From NCBI GenBank assembly GCA_964518335.1, contig CAZFDT010000039.1:1-48932 (forward strand): 48,932 nucleotides of DNA, given 5' to 3'. Shown piece after piece: positions 17,421 through 27,127 of this stretch (the stretch's first letter is position 1; the number at the start of each line of letters is the position of its first letter). Source of the stretch: CAZFDT01 sp964518335 (GTDB lineage Bacteria > Planctomycetota > Phycisphaerae > Phycisphaerales > Phycisphaeraceae). The position numbers and the translations under genes are program-made. A model generated the notes under the pieces. The model searched no databases. It was not told the DNA's origin and was given only the letters and a program-made list of their open reading frames with translations.

Positions 17421-18539
17421 ATGCTCGACGGCCTGACCCTCAAGCCGGAACTGGCACGATCACTGCAGCGCTTCGAGGCGTGGTGGCACGGGCAAATCGT
17501 CGATCGACCGCCCGTCACCCTGTCCGTTAAGGCCGCCCGCCCATACCGTGGCCCCAGCGGCGAGGGCATGACACACCGCCAGCGTGCGCTCGATGTCGAG
17601 TTCAGCGTTGAAGCTGCACTTGCCCGCCTCGCCCAGCGCGACTACCCCGGCGACGCCCTGCCCATCTACATGCCCAACGTCGGGCCGGAGCTCATGTCCA
17701 CGCCCTTCGGCTGCCAGCTCGAGTTCGGACCCCACACCTCCTGGTCGGTCCCCACCATACACGACCTCGCCGACTGGCAAGCCATGATCGACGCGGCGCC
17801 GAACTTCGACAACCTCTACTGGCGGACCGTCGAGACGATGACGCGCCTGGCGCTGCAGCGCGGCCGGGGCCACTGCCTCGTGGGCATATCCGACCTGCAC
17901 GGCAACCTCGACATCCTCGGCGGGCTCCGCGAGCCCCAAGCCTTGTGCATGGACCTGATCGACGACCCCGACCTCATCCGTCGAGCGATGCACCACGCCT
18001 GCGACGCCTTCGTCACCGGGTACGATCGCCTCTGGGCTCTCCTGCGCGAAGCCGGCCAGCCCGCCACCACCTGGACGACGTTCCTCCATAACGGACCCGC
18101 CTACGTCCCCAGTTGCGATTTCTGGTGCATGCTCAGCGACGACATGGCCCGTGACCTGGTCATCCCTGCTATTCTGCGCGAGATGCGTCCACTGCAACGC
18201 AGCATCTTCCACCTCGACGGCCCGCAGGCCCTGCGCCACCTCGACCTGCTGCTGGACCTGCCTCAGCTCGACGCTGTCCAATGGGTTTACGGCGCCGGCC
18301 AAGGCCCCGCCTTACGCTGGCTCGACGTGTACCGCCGCTGTCTGCTGCGCGGCAAATGCATCGAGTTAATAGCCCAGGGGCCCGACGACGCACTGGCCGC
18401 CCTTCGCGCCCTGGGTCCCTGCGGCGTCTGGCTCCGAGTCGAAGGCGACTTTCCAACCCTCGATCAAGCTCACGCCTTCCTCCACGAGGTCGAGTCCCTC
18501 ACGGCCACAACACCCTCCACCTTCATCGCCCGACGATAA
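17421..18539 (+). CDS. URO-D-like protein, copy 2
   Basis: A 372-residue second member of the URO-D-like superfamily, only distantly similar to the preceding gene. It shows MPNVGPEL, the loop SDLHGNLDILGGLREPQALCMDLIDDP (about 154-180), a central WTTFLHNGPAYVPSCDFWCMLS and a late FHLDGPQALRHLDLLLDLPQL, the usual position of the barrel metal ligands. Its own extended -10 box shows that it is transcribed separately from copy 1. The function may be methyl transfer from a small donor, but this is inferred from the superfamily only. Confidence 0.83.
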   Translation: MLDGLTLKPELARSLQRFEAWWHGQIVDRPPVTLSVKAARPYRGPSGEGMTHRQRALDVEFSVEAALARLAQRDYPGDALPIYMPNVGPELMSTPFGCQLEFGPHTSWSVPTIHDLADWQAMIDAAPNFDNLYWRTVETMTRLALQRGRGHCLVGISDLHGNLDILGGLREPQALCMDLIDDPDLIRRAMHHACDAFVTGYDRLWALLREAGQPATTWTTFLHNGPAYVPSCDFWCMLSDDMARDLVIPAILREMRPLQRSIFHLDGPQALRHLDLLLDLPQLDAVQWVYGAGQGPALRWLDVYRRCLLRGKCIELIAQGPDDALAALRALGPCGVWLRVEGDFPTLDQAHAFLHEVESLTATTPSTFIARR

Positions 18540-18578
18540 GCCTTGCGCGATGTTGTGCGTGAACGACGGACGCATTCA

Positions 18579-21500
18579 TCAGCCGCTCTCGGGGACCGAC
18601 GGCGTGTCGGTGGGCATGGGCAGCGGCCGGCCGTGCCACATCTGGTGCGCGGCGCTCTTGATGTCGTAGAACACCAGCATGACGCACGGCAAGACCACCA
18701 GCACCACCAGCGTCGCCGACATCAACCCCACGGCCAGGGAGATCGCCATCGGGATGAGAAAGCGAGCCTGGAAGGACGTTTCGAGCATCAGCGGGAGCAG
18801 ACCGCACACCGTGGTGACGGTGGTCAGGACGATCGCGCGCAGGCGGGCGCGGCCGGCGTGGACAAGCGAGTCGAACACGCTGTGGCCTGCGACGCGCTCG
18901 GTGTTGTAGAAGTTGACGAAGATGATCGAGTCGTTGACGACGATGCCTGAGAGGGCGACGAAGCCGATAAGGCTCAGGAACGTCATGTTGTAGCCCAGCA
19001 GGAAGTGCCCCCACACCACGCCGATGAGCGAGAAGGGAATAACGAGCATGACGATCAGCGGCTGGGCGTAACTGTTGAAGAGCCAGGCGATCTGGACGTA
19101 GATCATGATGACGGCGGCGAGGAATCCCCAAGGGAGGGAGCTGAAGGCGTCGGCCATCTGCTCCTGTCGGCCGGCGTAGTCAAAACTGATGCCGGGATGC
19201 TCGCGGCGTAGCGTGTCGAGATCGAGCCGGGCCGTCACGGTCTCGGGGCTCAGCCAAGGGGCTGTATCGGCAGTGACGGTGATAGCTCGCAGGCGATCGA
19301 CGCGCTTGATGCTGGCGTAGGTGGTGGCCTCCTCGACGTTGGCGACTTCGAGAAGTGGCACGGCCCGGCCGGTGGGACTCATCAACCACACGTGCTCCAT
19401 GGCGAAGAGACTGCGGCGCGTGGCCTCGTCGAGTCGGACGCGCACGTCGATGTCCTCCTCGTCCTGGGCGAAGGTGTGAGCGTCCAGGCCGTAGAGAAAA
19501 CCGCGAATCTGCGTGGCCACGTCGGCGACGGTGAACCCCAGAGCCGCCGCGCCCGGTCGCAGCGTCACGCGCATCTCGACCTGGCCAAGGTCGTTGTCGT
19601 CGGCGATGTCATACACACCCTCGAACTGGGCGAGTTGGGCTCGGACGGCAGCGGCGGCGGCCTCGATCCGATCAACGTCGTCGCCCCGCACTCGCACCGT
19701 GATGTCCTGCCCGCCCGGTCCGCCGGCGATCTCCGAGTAACGCAGGCGGTCCACTTCGTCGAGTCGGCCGCGCGTCGCCTGCCGGATCGCATCGATCACC
19801 TGCTGGCTCTCGCGTTGGCGCTCCTCCACAGGGTGCAGCTCGATGAACATCTGCGCCACGTGAGTCGCGTAAGCCTCGGCGATACCGGTGTCAATGTTCG
19901 CACGCTGACCGACGATGCTGCTGATGGTCTTGACTTCGGGCTGGGCCAGTGCAGCTTCCTCGATCTTGCGCACCGCGCCCTGGGTCAGGTCGATGGCGGC
20001 CCCGATGGGCAGTCGCATATCGACGACGACGGTTTCCGAATCGGTGCTGTCGAGGAAGGTGAACTTGACGCGTTCGCCGGCGACCATGCCCAGGGAGATG
20101 AACAGGATCGCCGTGGCCGTGGCGGCAGTGATATAGCGGTAATGGAGCAGCGTCTGCAGCACACGGCCGTAACGCGGCACGAGCTTGTCGAGAATGAACG
20201 CGTCGCGCCATGTCTCGTAACGGTGCATCAGTCGATCCAGGCGATGCGGCACGCGTTTGGCGGCCTTGGCAAGACTGTGGCCCATGTGGCTGGGCAGGAT
20301 GAGCAAGGCCTCGACGAGGCTCATGATCAGGGCGCAGGCGACGACGGTGGGCAGCGCGCCCAGCAGATCGCCGATTTCGCCCTTGATGAACGTCAGCGGG
20401 ATGAACGCGACGACGGTGGTGAGAACGGTGACAACGACCGGCCACCACATCTCGGTGGTTCCGGTGATCGCCGCCTGCAGGGGCGGCTCGCCACGTCGAG
20501 CGTTGGTCTCGATGTTCTCGGCGACGACGATGCCGTCATCCACGAGCATGCCCAGCACGACGATCAAGCCGAACATCGTCAACAGGTTGAGCGTGATGCC
20601 CATGCCCATCATGAGCACGAGCGTGCCGCTGATGGCAACGGTCAGGCCCAAGAGGACCCACATGGCCGACCGTAGGCTCAAGAAGATCAGCAGGGTGAGG
20701 AACACCAGGGCCGCGCCCTGCAGGGCGTTGCGCGAAAGCAGATCGAGTCGGCCCTCGACAAAGCGGGCGAGGTCCGAGGTGGTCTGCACCTTGGCCTCCG
20801 GCGGCAGCGCCCGGCCGGTGTGGGCGCCCAGGTTCCATGCCTTGTACCGTGCCGACTCGTACAACCGTTCCAGCACGCGCGGGTGAAAGGGCTGGCCCTG
20901 TCGCCCTTCGGCATAGGCCCGCACCATCTCGGCGATCCTGATCACGTCCTGCTCGCCGACTTTATAGACCGTCAGGCCCGCGGCGGGCTCGCCATTGAAG
21001 CGGTTGATGACCTGCTCATCGACGAAGCCCTCGGTGACTTCGCCGATGTCGCGGACGCGCACCGCCGTGCCGTCAGGCTTGGCCAGCACGGTAATGTCGC
21101 GGATCGCTTCGCGCCGCTCCTGAACGCCCATGGTGCGGAAGCGGACGTTGCCCGTGCCGGTGCGCACCGTTCCGCCGGGCACCTCGGCCATCCACTGACG
21201 GATCGATTCGTGGACATGCGGCAGGCTCAGCCCGTGCTGCAACATTGCCGCGCGATCCACATCGACGCGCACCTCATACTCGCGCACGCCGTCGATCGTG
21301 ATCTCGCCCATGCCCGGCAGCGTGCGCAGGTCGTCCTTGACCGCGCGGATCGCCCGCTTCATCACGTGCTCGTCCATCGGCCCGTAGAGAGTGAGGCGAA
21401 TCACCGGAAGCCGCGGCTCCAGCAGCTCGGCCTGGATGCGCTCAGAGTCGGCGGGCAGGTCGCGCAGCGCGTCGATCGCCCGGTCGATCTTGTCCAACGC

Positions 21501-21812
21501 GCGGGTCGGGTTCACACCGTCGTGCAGTCGCGCGGTGATGCCTCCGCCGCCCTCGGCCACCGTCGTCAGGATCTCCTCGATCTCCTCGACGTCAGCGAGC
21601 TTGTCCTCGACTTTGATCGCCAGCGTGTCCTCCACCTCGGCGGGCGTCGCCCCGGGATAGGGCATGGTGACGAGCACGGTCTGCGGGTCGATCTGCGGGA
21701 AGAACTCGCGCCGAAGCGTCAGGCCGGCGACGGCACCGGCAATGAGGATCGCGGCCATCAGCAGGTTGATGGGCACGGTCCGATGCACCGCGAATCTGGA
21801 CAACCCCGTCAT
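18579..21812 (-). CDS. RND efflux pump inner-membrane subunit
   Basis: A 1077-residue AcrB/MexB-superfamily transporter. It has the N-terminal helix with RREFFPQIDPQTVLVTMPYPGATP, two large periplasmic regions, and TM4 with GMLVDDGIVVAENIE (about 417-431), whose acidic pair carries protons. The second half repeats the fold with SGIVVNDSIIFVNF. The divergence from AcrB fits the group of RND pumps common in non-proteobacteria (ASKHA-free, HAE1-like). Its start codon overlaps the adaptor stop by ATGA, so the two are translationally coupled. No TolC-type gene is present here. Confidence 0.93.
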   Translation of the reverse strand: MTGLSRFAVHRTVPINLLMAAILIAGAVAGLTLRREFFPQIDPQTVLVTMPYPGATPAEVEDTLAIKVEDKLADVEEIEEILTTVAEGGGGITARLHDGVNPTRALDKIDRAIDALRDLPADSERIQAELLEPRLPVIRLTLYGPMDEHVMKRAIRAVKDDLRTLPGMGEITIDGVREYEVRVDVDRAAMLQHGLSLPHVHESIRQWMAEVPGGTVRTGTGNVRFRTMGVQERREAIRDITVLAKPDGTAVRVRDIGEVTEGFVDEQVINRFNGEPAAGLTVYKVGEQDVIRIAEMVRAYAEGRQGQPFHPRVLERLYESARYKAWNLGAHTGRALPPEAKVQTTSDLARFVEGRLDLLSRNALQGAALVFLTLLIFLSLRSAMWVLLGLTVAISGTLVLMMGMGITLNLLTMFGLIVVLGMLVDDGIVVAENIETNARRGEPPLQAAITGTTEMWWPVVVTVLTTVVAFIPLTFIKGEIGDLLGALPTVVACALIMSLVEALLILPSHMGHSLAKAAKRVPHRLDRLMHRYETWRDAFILDKLVPRYGRVLQTLLHYRYITAATATAILFISLGMVAGERVKFTFLDSTDSETVVVDMRLPIGAAIDLTQGAVRKIEEAALAQPEVKTISSIVGQRANIDTGIAEAYATHVAQMFIELHPVEERQRESQQVIDAIRQATRGRLDEVDRLRYSEIAGGPGGQDITVRVRGDDVDRIEAAAAAVRAQLAQFEGVYDIADDNDLGQVEMRVTLRPGAAALGFTVADVATQIRGFLYGLDAHTFAQDEEDIDVRVRLDEATRRSLFAMEHVWLMSPTGRAVPLLEVANVEEATTYASIKRVDRLRAITVTADTAPWLSPETVTARLDLDTLRREHPGISFDYAGRQEQMADAFSSLPWGFLAAVIMIYVQIAWLFNSYAQPLIVMLVIPFSLIGVVWGHFLLGYNMTFLSLIGFVALSGIVVNDSIIFVNFYNTERVAGHSVFDSLVHAGRARLRAIVLTTVTTVCGLLPLMLETSFQARFLIPMAISLAVGLMSATLVVLVVLPCVMLVFYDIKSAAHQMWHGRPLPMPTDTPSVPESG

Positions 21813-23170
21813 GGCACAGGCCCCGTTCCAGCGCCGGGCCGCGATGCCACTTCGGCAGCGCTGACCGGAACGGCTGCAACCTTCGCCCCATCGAGCAGCG
21901 ACACCGACGGAGCCACCAACACCTGCTCACCTTCGCGCAACGACTCGTCGAGCACTGCCCACTGATCGTCGGCGAGCTGGGGCAACTGCGCCAGCTTGCC
22001 CTCGATGATGAAGTCGATGCGCACCGGTCGGCTCCGCAGCGTGCCGTCTTCGATCACCATGACGCGCCCGCCGCGCACGGCACGACGAGGCACAACGAAA
22101 CGCGGCTCGACGGCGCGCGATGTGACCACGGCCTCGACGAACATGCCCGGCGCCAGCAGCGACCGCGCCCGCTCGATGCCGAACCGTCGCGCCTCATCGG
22201 TCTGATCGACCTCGACCCACGCGGTGAGCGTGCGCGCCTGCGGATCGCTCTCGGGCGCCAGCCGCGTGAGCCTGGCGTTCCAAGACCAGCCGGTGTTGTT
22301 GGCCGCCACGAGCTGCACCGGGTCCCCAACGGCCATGTCGTGCGCCGCAGCCGCGGGCAACTGCACGCCCACCTCGACCCGAGCCAGATCGATCACCCTC
22401 GCCACTCGCCTGCCGGGTGTCACACTTTCGCCACGCTTGACGTCCACCGATTGGAGCACGCCAGCGATCGGGCTGACGATCCGGCAACGCTGCATGTTCA
22501 GCTCGGCCAACTGCATCGCGGCATACTGGGCCTGCTTCTGCGCCTCCAGCCCCAGCCGACGCGGCGCCAGTCGGTCGTACGTCTCGCTGGTAAGGTTGAG
22601 CGCCGCACGCGAGACCAGCTCCGTCCTCCGCACGCTGTCGTAATCCTGCTGACTGGCGACCTTGCTCGCATGCAGCCGCTCGACACGCTCACGCTCTGCC
22701 GTCGCCAGCGACAGGTTCTCACGCTCGATCGCCAGACGCTCCTCCAGGCGCCTCTGCTCGACCGACAACTGCTCGAACTGGGCGTCGATCTCCGCCAGAC
22801 GCTGACGCGCGATGTCGGCCTCGCGTTTGAAGTCGCTGTCGTCGAGCTCGACCAGCAGCTCGTCTTTGCTGACGGCGACCCCGGACTGGATGCGCTGGGG
22901 GATGGCCTCGACGGTGGCGGTGATGCGAGCGGGCACGTCGGAGCGTACGACCGCGTCGGCGACGCCCCAGCCTCGCCACTGCCTCGCCACGGGCGCACGC
23001 ACCGCGGCGAACACCTGCACGCGCGGCAGGTCCTCACCGTGCGGGGACCGCACCGGCTCGGGCCGCGTCGCAGACAGCATCGCCGCCACGCCTATGCCCA
23101 CCACCGCGATGACCAACGCCACCGCGCCGCGAACAATCCGGGCGAGCATGGGAACCTTGGATCGAAGCAT
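21809..23170 (-). CDS. RND efflux periplasmic adaptor (MFP)
   Basis: A 453-residue membrane-fusion protein. An N-terminal hydrophobic anchor (about residues 8-30) is followed by the first half of the lipoyl domain (VSKDELLVELDDSDFKREADIA), a long coiled-coil hairpin (about 105-235), the second lipoyl half (CRIVSPIAGVLQSVDVKRGESV) and the beta-barrel and membrane-proximal domains. It bridges the RND pump encoded immediately downstream to an outer-membrane channel. The frame is open to 23281, but ATG 23170 places the anchor at the N terminus. Confidence 0.9.
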   Translation of the reverse strand: MLRSKVPMLARIVRGAVALVIAVVGIGVAAMLSATRPEPVRSPHGEDLPRVQVFAAVRAPVARQWRGWGVADAVVRSDVPARITATVEAIPQRIQSGVAVSKDELLVELDDSDFKREADIARQRLAEIDAQFEQLSVEQRRLEERLAIERENLSLATAERERVERLHASKVASQQDYDSVRRTELVSRAALNLTSETYDRLAPRRLGLEAQKQAQYAAMQLAELNMQRCRIVSPIAGVLQSVDVKRGESVTPGRRVARVIDLARVEVGVQLPAAAAHDMAVGDPVQLVAANNTGWSWNARLTRLAPESDPQARTLTAWVEVDQTDEARRFGIERARSLLAPGMFVEAVVTSRAVEPRFVVPRRAVRGGRVMVIEDGTLRSRPVRIDFIIEGKLAQLPQLADDQWAVLDESLREGEQVLVAPSVSLLDGAKVAAVPVSAAEVASRPGAGTGPVP

Positions 23171-23300
23171 GGGGAGGGTGTCGGCGAAAGCCACCTGCAG
23201 CGTAGGAGGATTGTAGGCCAATGGATGCCCGGCGCGAATTAAACCATGGCGACGAGGGTTGGTCGAGTAAACGGACACCATTCATCAGGCGAGTGCGATC

Positions 23301-23762
23301 ATGCTCACACGGTCCATATCGAGTTATCACTGGCTGATGCTGCTTGCGATGCTTGCCAGCGTGCTGGCTTTGCAGGCGTGCGATGGCCGCGGCGAGGCGC
23401 CCGACACCATCGGCTGGCGACATGACTTCGACGCGGCGCTGCAGGAGGCTCAGGCCACGGGTCGCCCTGTCCTGCTCGACTTCACCGCCGACTGGTGTCC
23501 GCCCTGCCAGTCGATGGCCCACGACGTGTTCCCTCGGGACGACGTGAGCAGGCTCGTGCGCGGCGGCTTTGTCCCCACCAAGATCGACCTGACCGACAAC
23601 CGCGGACCCGGCGGCCCGATCGCCCAACGCTACAACGTGGGTGCCATCCCCACGCTGATCGTCACCGATGCCCAGGGCCAGGAGCTGGCTCGTGCCGTCG
23701 GCGGCAAGTCGGCCCAGGGTCTGATCGACTGGCTCACGCCTCACGCCGCCTCGGTGCAGTGA
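23301..23762 (+). CDS. thioredoxin-fold lipoprotein
   Basis: A 153-residue protein with a lipoprotein signal (lipobox LQAC, C27) and a thioredoxin domain carrying WCPPC (C66/C69) and the cis-proline segment GAIPTLIV. It resembles the gamma domain of DsbD and small membrane-anchored thioredoxins that keep extracytoplasmic thiols reduced. The redox partner is not adjacent. The VKOR-DsbA oxidase at 42854-44041 would act in the opposite direction. Confidence 0.87.
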   Translation: MLTRSISSYHWLMLLAMLASVLALQACDGRGEAPDTIGWRHDFDAALQEAQATGRPVLLDFTADWCPPCQSMAHDVFPRDDVSRLVRGGFVPTKIDLTDNRGPGGPIAQRYNVGAIPTLIVTDAQGQELARAVGGKSAQGLIDWLTPHAASVQ

Positions 23763-23807
23763 CCGACCCCTGTTGCCTCCGGCGGCGTTCCATCGTCCAA
23801 TACCGTC

Positions 23808-24917
23808 ATGGTCTGGATCTGCCTGACGCTGGCGGGCGTGGCGATGCTGCTGAGCCTGTTGATCTGCCTGCTGATGGTGCGTGTCGGCCCGGCAGTCGGG
23901 CTGATGGACCGCCCGGGCAGTGAAGCGCACAAGCTCAACACACGGGCGGTCCCCACTGTCGGCGGCGTGGGCATATTCTGGGCGCTGACGCTGCCGATGC
24001 TGGCGATCATCGCGGCGGTGTGGCTGCTGCCGGTTGAGGCCTGGCGCGGGATGCTCGCGCCGGTGCGCGATCACCTGCCTGGCCTGCGCGCCACCACGCC
24101 GATGGCCCTGGGCATCCTCGCGGGCTTGGCCCTGATGCACGCCACGGGGCTGATCGATGACCGCAGACGGCTTACTGCAGCGCCCAAGCTGGCTGTGCAG
24201 CTCGTCATCGCCGTCGCGCTGGCGTGGTGGTTCGACATGCGTGTGTTGCACCTGCTGGACGCCTGGGGGCCGGCTGGGACTGCGGCAAGCGTCGCGCTGT
24301 CCATCGTCTGGATTGTCGTCGTGACCAACGCCATGAACATGCTCGACAACATGGACGGCCTGTCCGCGGGGGTCGCGGCCATCATCTCGCTGTTTTACCT
24401 TGTGGCGACCCTCATCGGCGGACAGTGGTTCATCGCGGCGCTGGCGGCATTGCTGCTGGGGGCGTGCGTCGGATTCCTCTGCCTCAACTTCCCGCCGGCG
24501 CGCATCTACATGGGCGATGCCGGATCGCTGGTCGTGGGTCTGATGCTGGCCCTCATCAGTGTCCGCACCACCTACGTCAATCTCGACGTGGCGGACAAGG
24601 TCCGGGCGTGGTACGGCGTCCTCATGCCGCTGATGGTTCTGGCGGTGCCGCTCTACGACTTCGTCAGTGTCACGCTCATCCGCGCCATGGCGGGCAAGAG
24701 TCCGTTCGTGGGCGACACCAATCACTTCTCACACCGGCTGGTGCGCATGGGCCTGTCCAGACGGGGCGCGGTCGTCGTGATCTGGCTGGCGACCGCCGCC
24801 ACGGGCGTCAGCGGCATGATGCTGACGACGCTCGAGCCCTGGCAGGCCGCGCTCGCCGCGTTGCAGACCGTCGCCGTCCTGGCCATGCTGGCCATCCTCG
24901 AGCGCAGCGCCGCCTGA
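23808..24917 (+). CDS. WecA/MraY-family polyprenyl-phosphate sugar-1-P transferase
   Basis: A 369-residue membrane enzyme that moves a GlcNAc-1-phosphate-like unit from a UDP-sugar to undecaprenyl phosphate. Motifs in order: HKLNTRAVPTVGG (41-53), the DD pair D117-D118 in LIDDRRRL, NAMNMLDNMDG (D180, D183), ARIYMGDAGS (D237) and a late DTNHFSHRL in place of the HxHH loop. The FSHRL variant is closer to the WecA/TagO group than to MraY, so it probably starts an O-antigen or wall-polysaccharide chain. About 11 TM segments are visible. Confidence 0.88.
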   Translation: MVWICLTLAGVAMLLSLLICLLMVRVGPAVGLMDRPGSEAHKLNTRAVPTVGGVGIFWALTLPMLAIIAAVWLLPVEAWRGMLAPVRDHLPGLRATTPMALGILAGLALMHATGLIDDRRRLTAAPKLAVQLVIAVALAWWFDMRVLHLLDAWGPAGTAASVALSIVWIVVVTNAMNMLDNMDGLSAGVAAIISLFYLVATLIGGQWFIAALAALLLGACVGFLCLNFPPARIYMGDAGSLVVGLMLALISVRTTYVNLDVADKVRAWYGVLMPLMVLAVPLYDFVSVTLIRAMAGKSPFVGDTNHFSHRLVRMGLSRRGAVVVIWLATAATGVSGMMLTTLEPWQAALAALQTVAVLAMLAILERSAA

Positions 24918-24970
24918 TCCGCCGCGTATTTCACACGCTTCCTGACCAGGTGTCACAACTTCCGGGGGGA

Positions 24971-25501
24971 TCAATCGAACTTGACGCCCATTTCGTCGTC
25001 GAAGGCCCTGCGTTCCTCGGGGTCCATACGCTCGCGCATGACGCGGAGCGTATAGGCGCCTCGGATGGACGTGCCCTCGATGATGTACCAGTCGATGATC
25101 TGGTCGGGCGCGACGGAGGCGGCCTGGCCGGGCTTGATGTTTTCGAGGATCAGCGGGTTGTCGTCGATCTTGCCGTGGATTTTCCCGTCGGCGTAGGTGA
25201 GCTGGCGCAGGCGCAGCACCTCGGAGACGCCGGCGATGTCGTCGCGGACCATGGCCTTGACCTCGATGACGCGCGGCTGCTCCGTGGGGTTCTGGATGGC
25301 GTCGATCAGCTCGGGCGCAGTCTTGCGCGCCTGCTCGATGGCCAGGCGCATCGTCTTCTGCTCTGGCGTCTCGTTAAAAGGCTCAAGCGCCTCCAGCGGC
25401 TCGCCGTCGGGCCCGACGCCGGGCAACTCCTCTGCCTGATCGCAGCCGACAACGCCCCACATCAACCCAAGACCGACAACAACCGCAAGCTTGCGCATCA
25501 T
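24971..25501 (-). CDS. DUF2314-like lipoprotein
   Basis: A 176-residue protein with a lipobox (VVGC, C20). Its C-terminal half matches the pattern of DUF2314: an alternating strand region, then NDN-like DDNPLILENIKPGQAASV, IDWYIIEG, GAYTLRVMRERMDPEERRAF. The function of this family is unknown. It lies 43 bp after the HTTM gene in the same direction and may belong to that operon. Adjacent ATGs at 25501 and 25498 are equivalent starts. Confidence 0.72.
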   Translation of the reverse strand: MMRKLAVVVGLGLMWGVVGCDQAEELPGVGPDGEPLEALEPFNETPEQKTMRLAIEQARKTAPELIDAIQNPTEQPRVIEVKAMVRDDIAGVSEVLRLRQLTYADGKIHGKIDDNPLILENIKPGQAASVAPDQIIDWYIIEGTSIRGAYTLRVMRERMDPEERRAFDDEMGVKFD

Positions 25502-25544
25502 GGCGTGATTCCGAGATAAGCCCCTGATCTTGCCCTCATGGCAT

Positions 25545-26537
25545 TCACGATTGTACGGTCGCCGCCGCCGCAGGCAATTGGACGGGCATCCGTGAACTGG
25601 ATCGCACACGCCCGATGACGCGCTCCCACGGGACCCACATGAGATACAGCGCGACGAACTCGAAGAACGGCGCCGCCTGTGTGAGGTAGATCATCGTGTG
25701 CATCATCGCCCCGCTCAGAAGCACCCACGGCGTGAGGCGACGGACGATCGCCCAGCGTTGGAACATAATGACGAAGAATCCGGCTTCGAGGGCCAGCGCC
25801 CCGGCCGAGAGGAACACGCACAACCAGCGGAACTGCGCCAGGTAGATGCCCAGGGGCATGTCGGACTTGACGCCGTCCTGGAGCATGTAGTTTTGCAGGG
25901 TGTAGCCGTTCATCCACTGGACGCCGCCGACGCTGGCCTTGGCGGCGAAGGCCTCGAAGTAGGCGATGACCAGCAACCACTGGCCCAGGAGCAGAGGCCA
26001 CATGGCCATGCGCGTCGTGGCGTCGAGGCCCCAATTGACATCGCCGCGCCCCCGACGGAGCCAGGCGTCCAGCGACAGGCACTGCCCGCACGGACCAAGC
26101 CCGAGGAAGGTGATCGTCAGCAGGTAGATCGCCTCGGGATGGTGGCACTCGCCGTAGGAGTAGAGGTGGCTGATGAGCAGGAGGTTGCCCAGCCCGAAGA
26201 GCAAAGTGGCGGTGCGGGCGAACAAGCCGACCAGCGCCAGGACGCCCAGCACGACCGTGCCATACCAGAGTGCGGTGAGGAACGCTGCCGATCGGACCGT
26301 GGCCTCGGGCACGACCGCCGTCAGCCAGGTGATAAGGACGCGGGGGTGGATGAACTCGGGTGCCCGCAGCGCCCGCATGTGCGACGACAGCGGGTCCATG
26401 AAAAAGGCCAACTGCAGCGCGACGAGGATGATGCGCATCACCGCCAGGCGCGCGGCGGTGGTGAGCGGGAAAAAGTACCCGTCCAGGGCGTCGAGTGGGC
26501 GAAGCAGAAGCGGTCGTGGCGCGGCGGCGGGCGTCAT
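25545..26537 (-). CDS. HTTM-domain membrane protein
   Basis: A 330-residue protein with about six to eight hydrophobic segments, matching the horizontally transferred transmembrane (HTTM) domain related to vitamin K-dependent gamma-carboxylase: FFPLTTAARLAVMRIILV near residue 20, LLLISHLYSYGECHHPEAIY, ILLS-type CGQCLSLD and the conserved WPLLLGQWLLVIAYFEAFAAKAS...WMNG block (about 195-230). The soluble carboxylase part is absent. Its ATG overlaps the stop of the upstream gene (ATGA), showing coupling. The function is unknown. Confidence 0.8.
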   Translation of the reverse strand: MTPAAAPRPLLLRPLDALDGYFFPLTTAARLAVMRIILVALQLAFFMDPLSSHMRALRAPEFIHPRVLITWLTAVVPEATVRSAAFLTALWYGTVVLGVLALVGLFARTATLLFGLGNLLLISHLYSYGECHHPEAIYLLTITFLGLGPCGQCLSLDAWLRRGRGDVNWGLDATTRMAMWPLLLGQWLLVIAYFEAFAAKASVGGVQWMNGYTLQNYMLQDGVKSDMPLGIYLAQFRWLCVFLSAGALALEAGFFVIMFQRWAIVRRLTPWVLLSGAMMHTMIYLTQAAPFFEFVALYLMWVPWERVIGRVRSSSRMPVQLPAAAATVQS

Positions 26538-27028
26538 GGGCTGACCTCCGAACTCAGGGCGACCGGATCGGCCAGCCGGTGGATGATGCCCTCGACGCGG
26601 GTGCGGATGTCGCCATCCTCCACCTGGTACACGCGCACGACCATCTCGATGGCCTGCGGCGGCGCGCCCTCCAGGCGCTGAGTCTGCTCGCTGATCATGC
26701 GGACGGCCTGGGCGCGGCGCTGGTCCAGCGGGACGCCGCGAACGTCGGCCTTGGGCGGTTCCTTGCCCAGCCACCGGGCCAGTTCCTGCCACCAGCCGTG
26801 CCAGTACAGGCCCATGTACGCCGGCGTCACCTCGATCTGCCGCCCATCGGGCAGCCGGGCGAACATGGCGGTCTTGGTCGCCCGCACGGGCAGGCCGCGC
26901 GCCTGGCAGTACATGCCGTAGTTGGCGAACGGGTACATCGCCTTGCCCACCCAGTAGGCGGCCACCTGCAGGCCGATGCAGCCGAGAATGAAGATGAGCA
27001 CTATCCGACGCATGGGCATGTCCCGCAC
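26534..27028 (-). CDS. small membrane-anchored partner of the HTTM protein
   Basis: A 164-residue protein with one N-terminal TM segment (MRRIVLIFILGCIGLQVAAYW) and an extracytoplasmic domain starting YPFANYGMYCQARG, followed by a mixed alpha/beta region. The four-base overlap with the HTTM gene argues that the two act together. Companions of this kind with the PFxNYxMY motif commonly sit beside HTTM genes, but no function is known. The start could be at 27028 or at an internal ATG at 27013. Confidence 0.7.
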   Translation of the reverse strand: MRDMPMRRIVLIFILGCIGLQVAAYWVGKAMYPFANYGMYCQARGLPVRATKTAMFARLPDGRQIEVTPAYMGLYWHGWWQELARWLGKEPPKADVRGVPLDQRRAQAVRMISEQTQRLEGAPPQAIEMVVRVYQVEDGDIRTRVEGIIHRLADPVALSSEVSP

Positions 27029-27127
27029 GCTCCCCCGCCGCGGCGGCCGATCCGGCCACGGCTGGACGACAGCCCTTTCAATATCGGCGACACCTCGCGG
27101 CTAACTGAACCCCGGCATCTGCCCACC

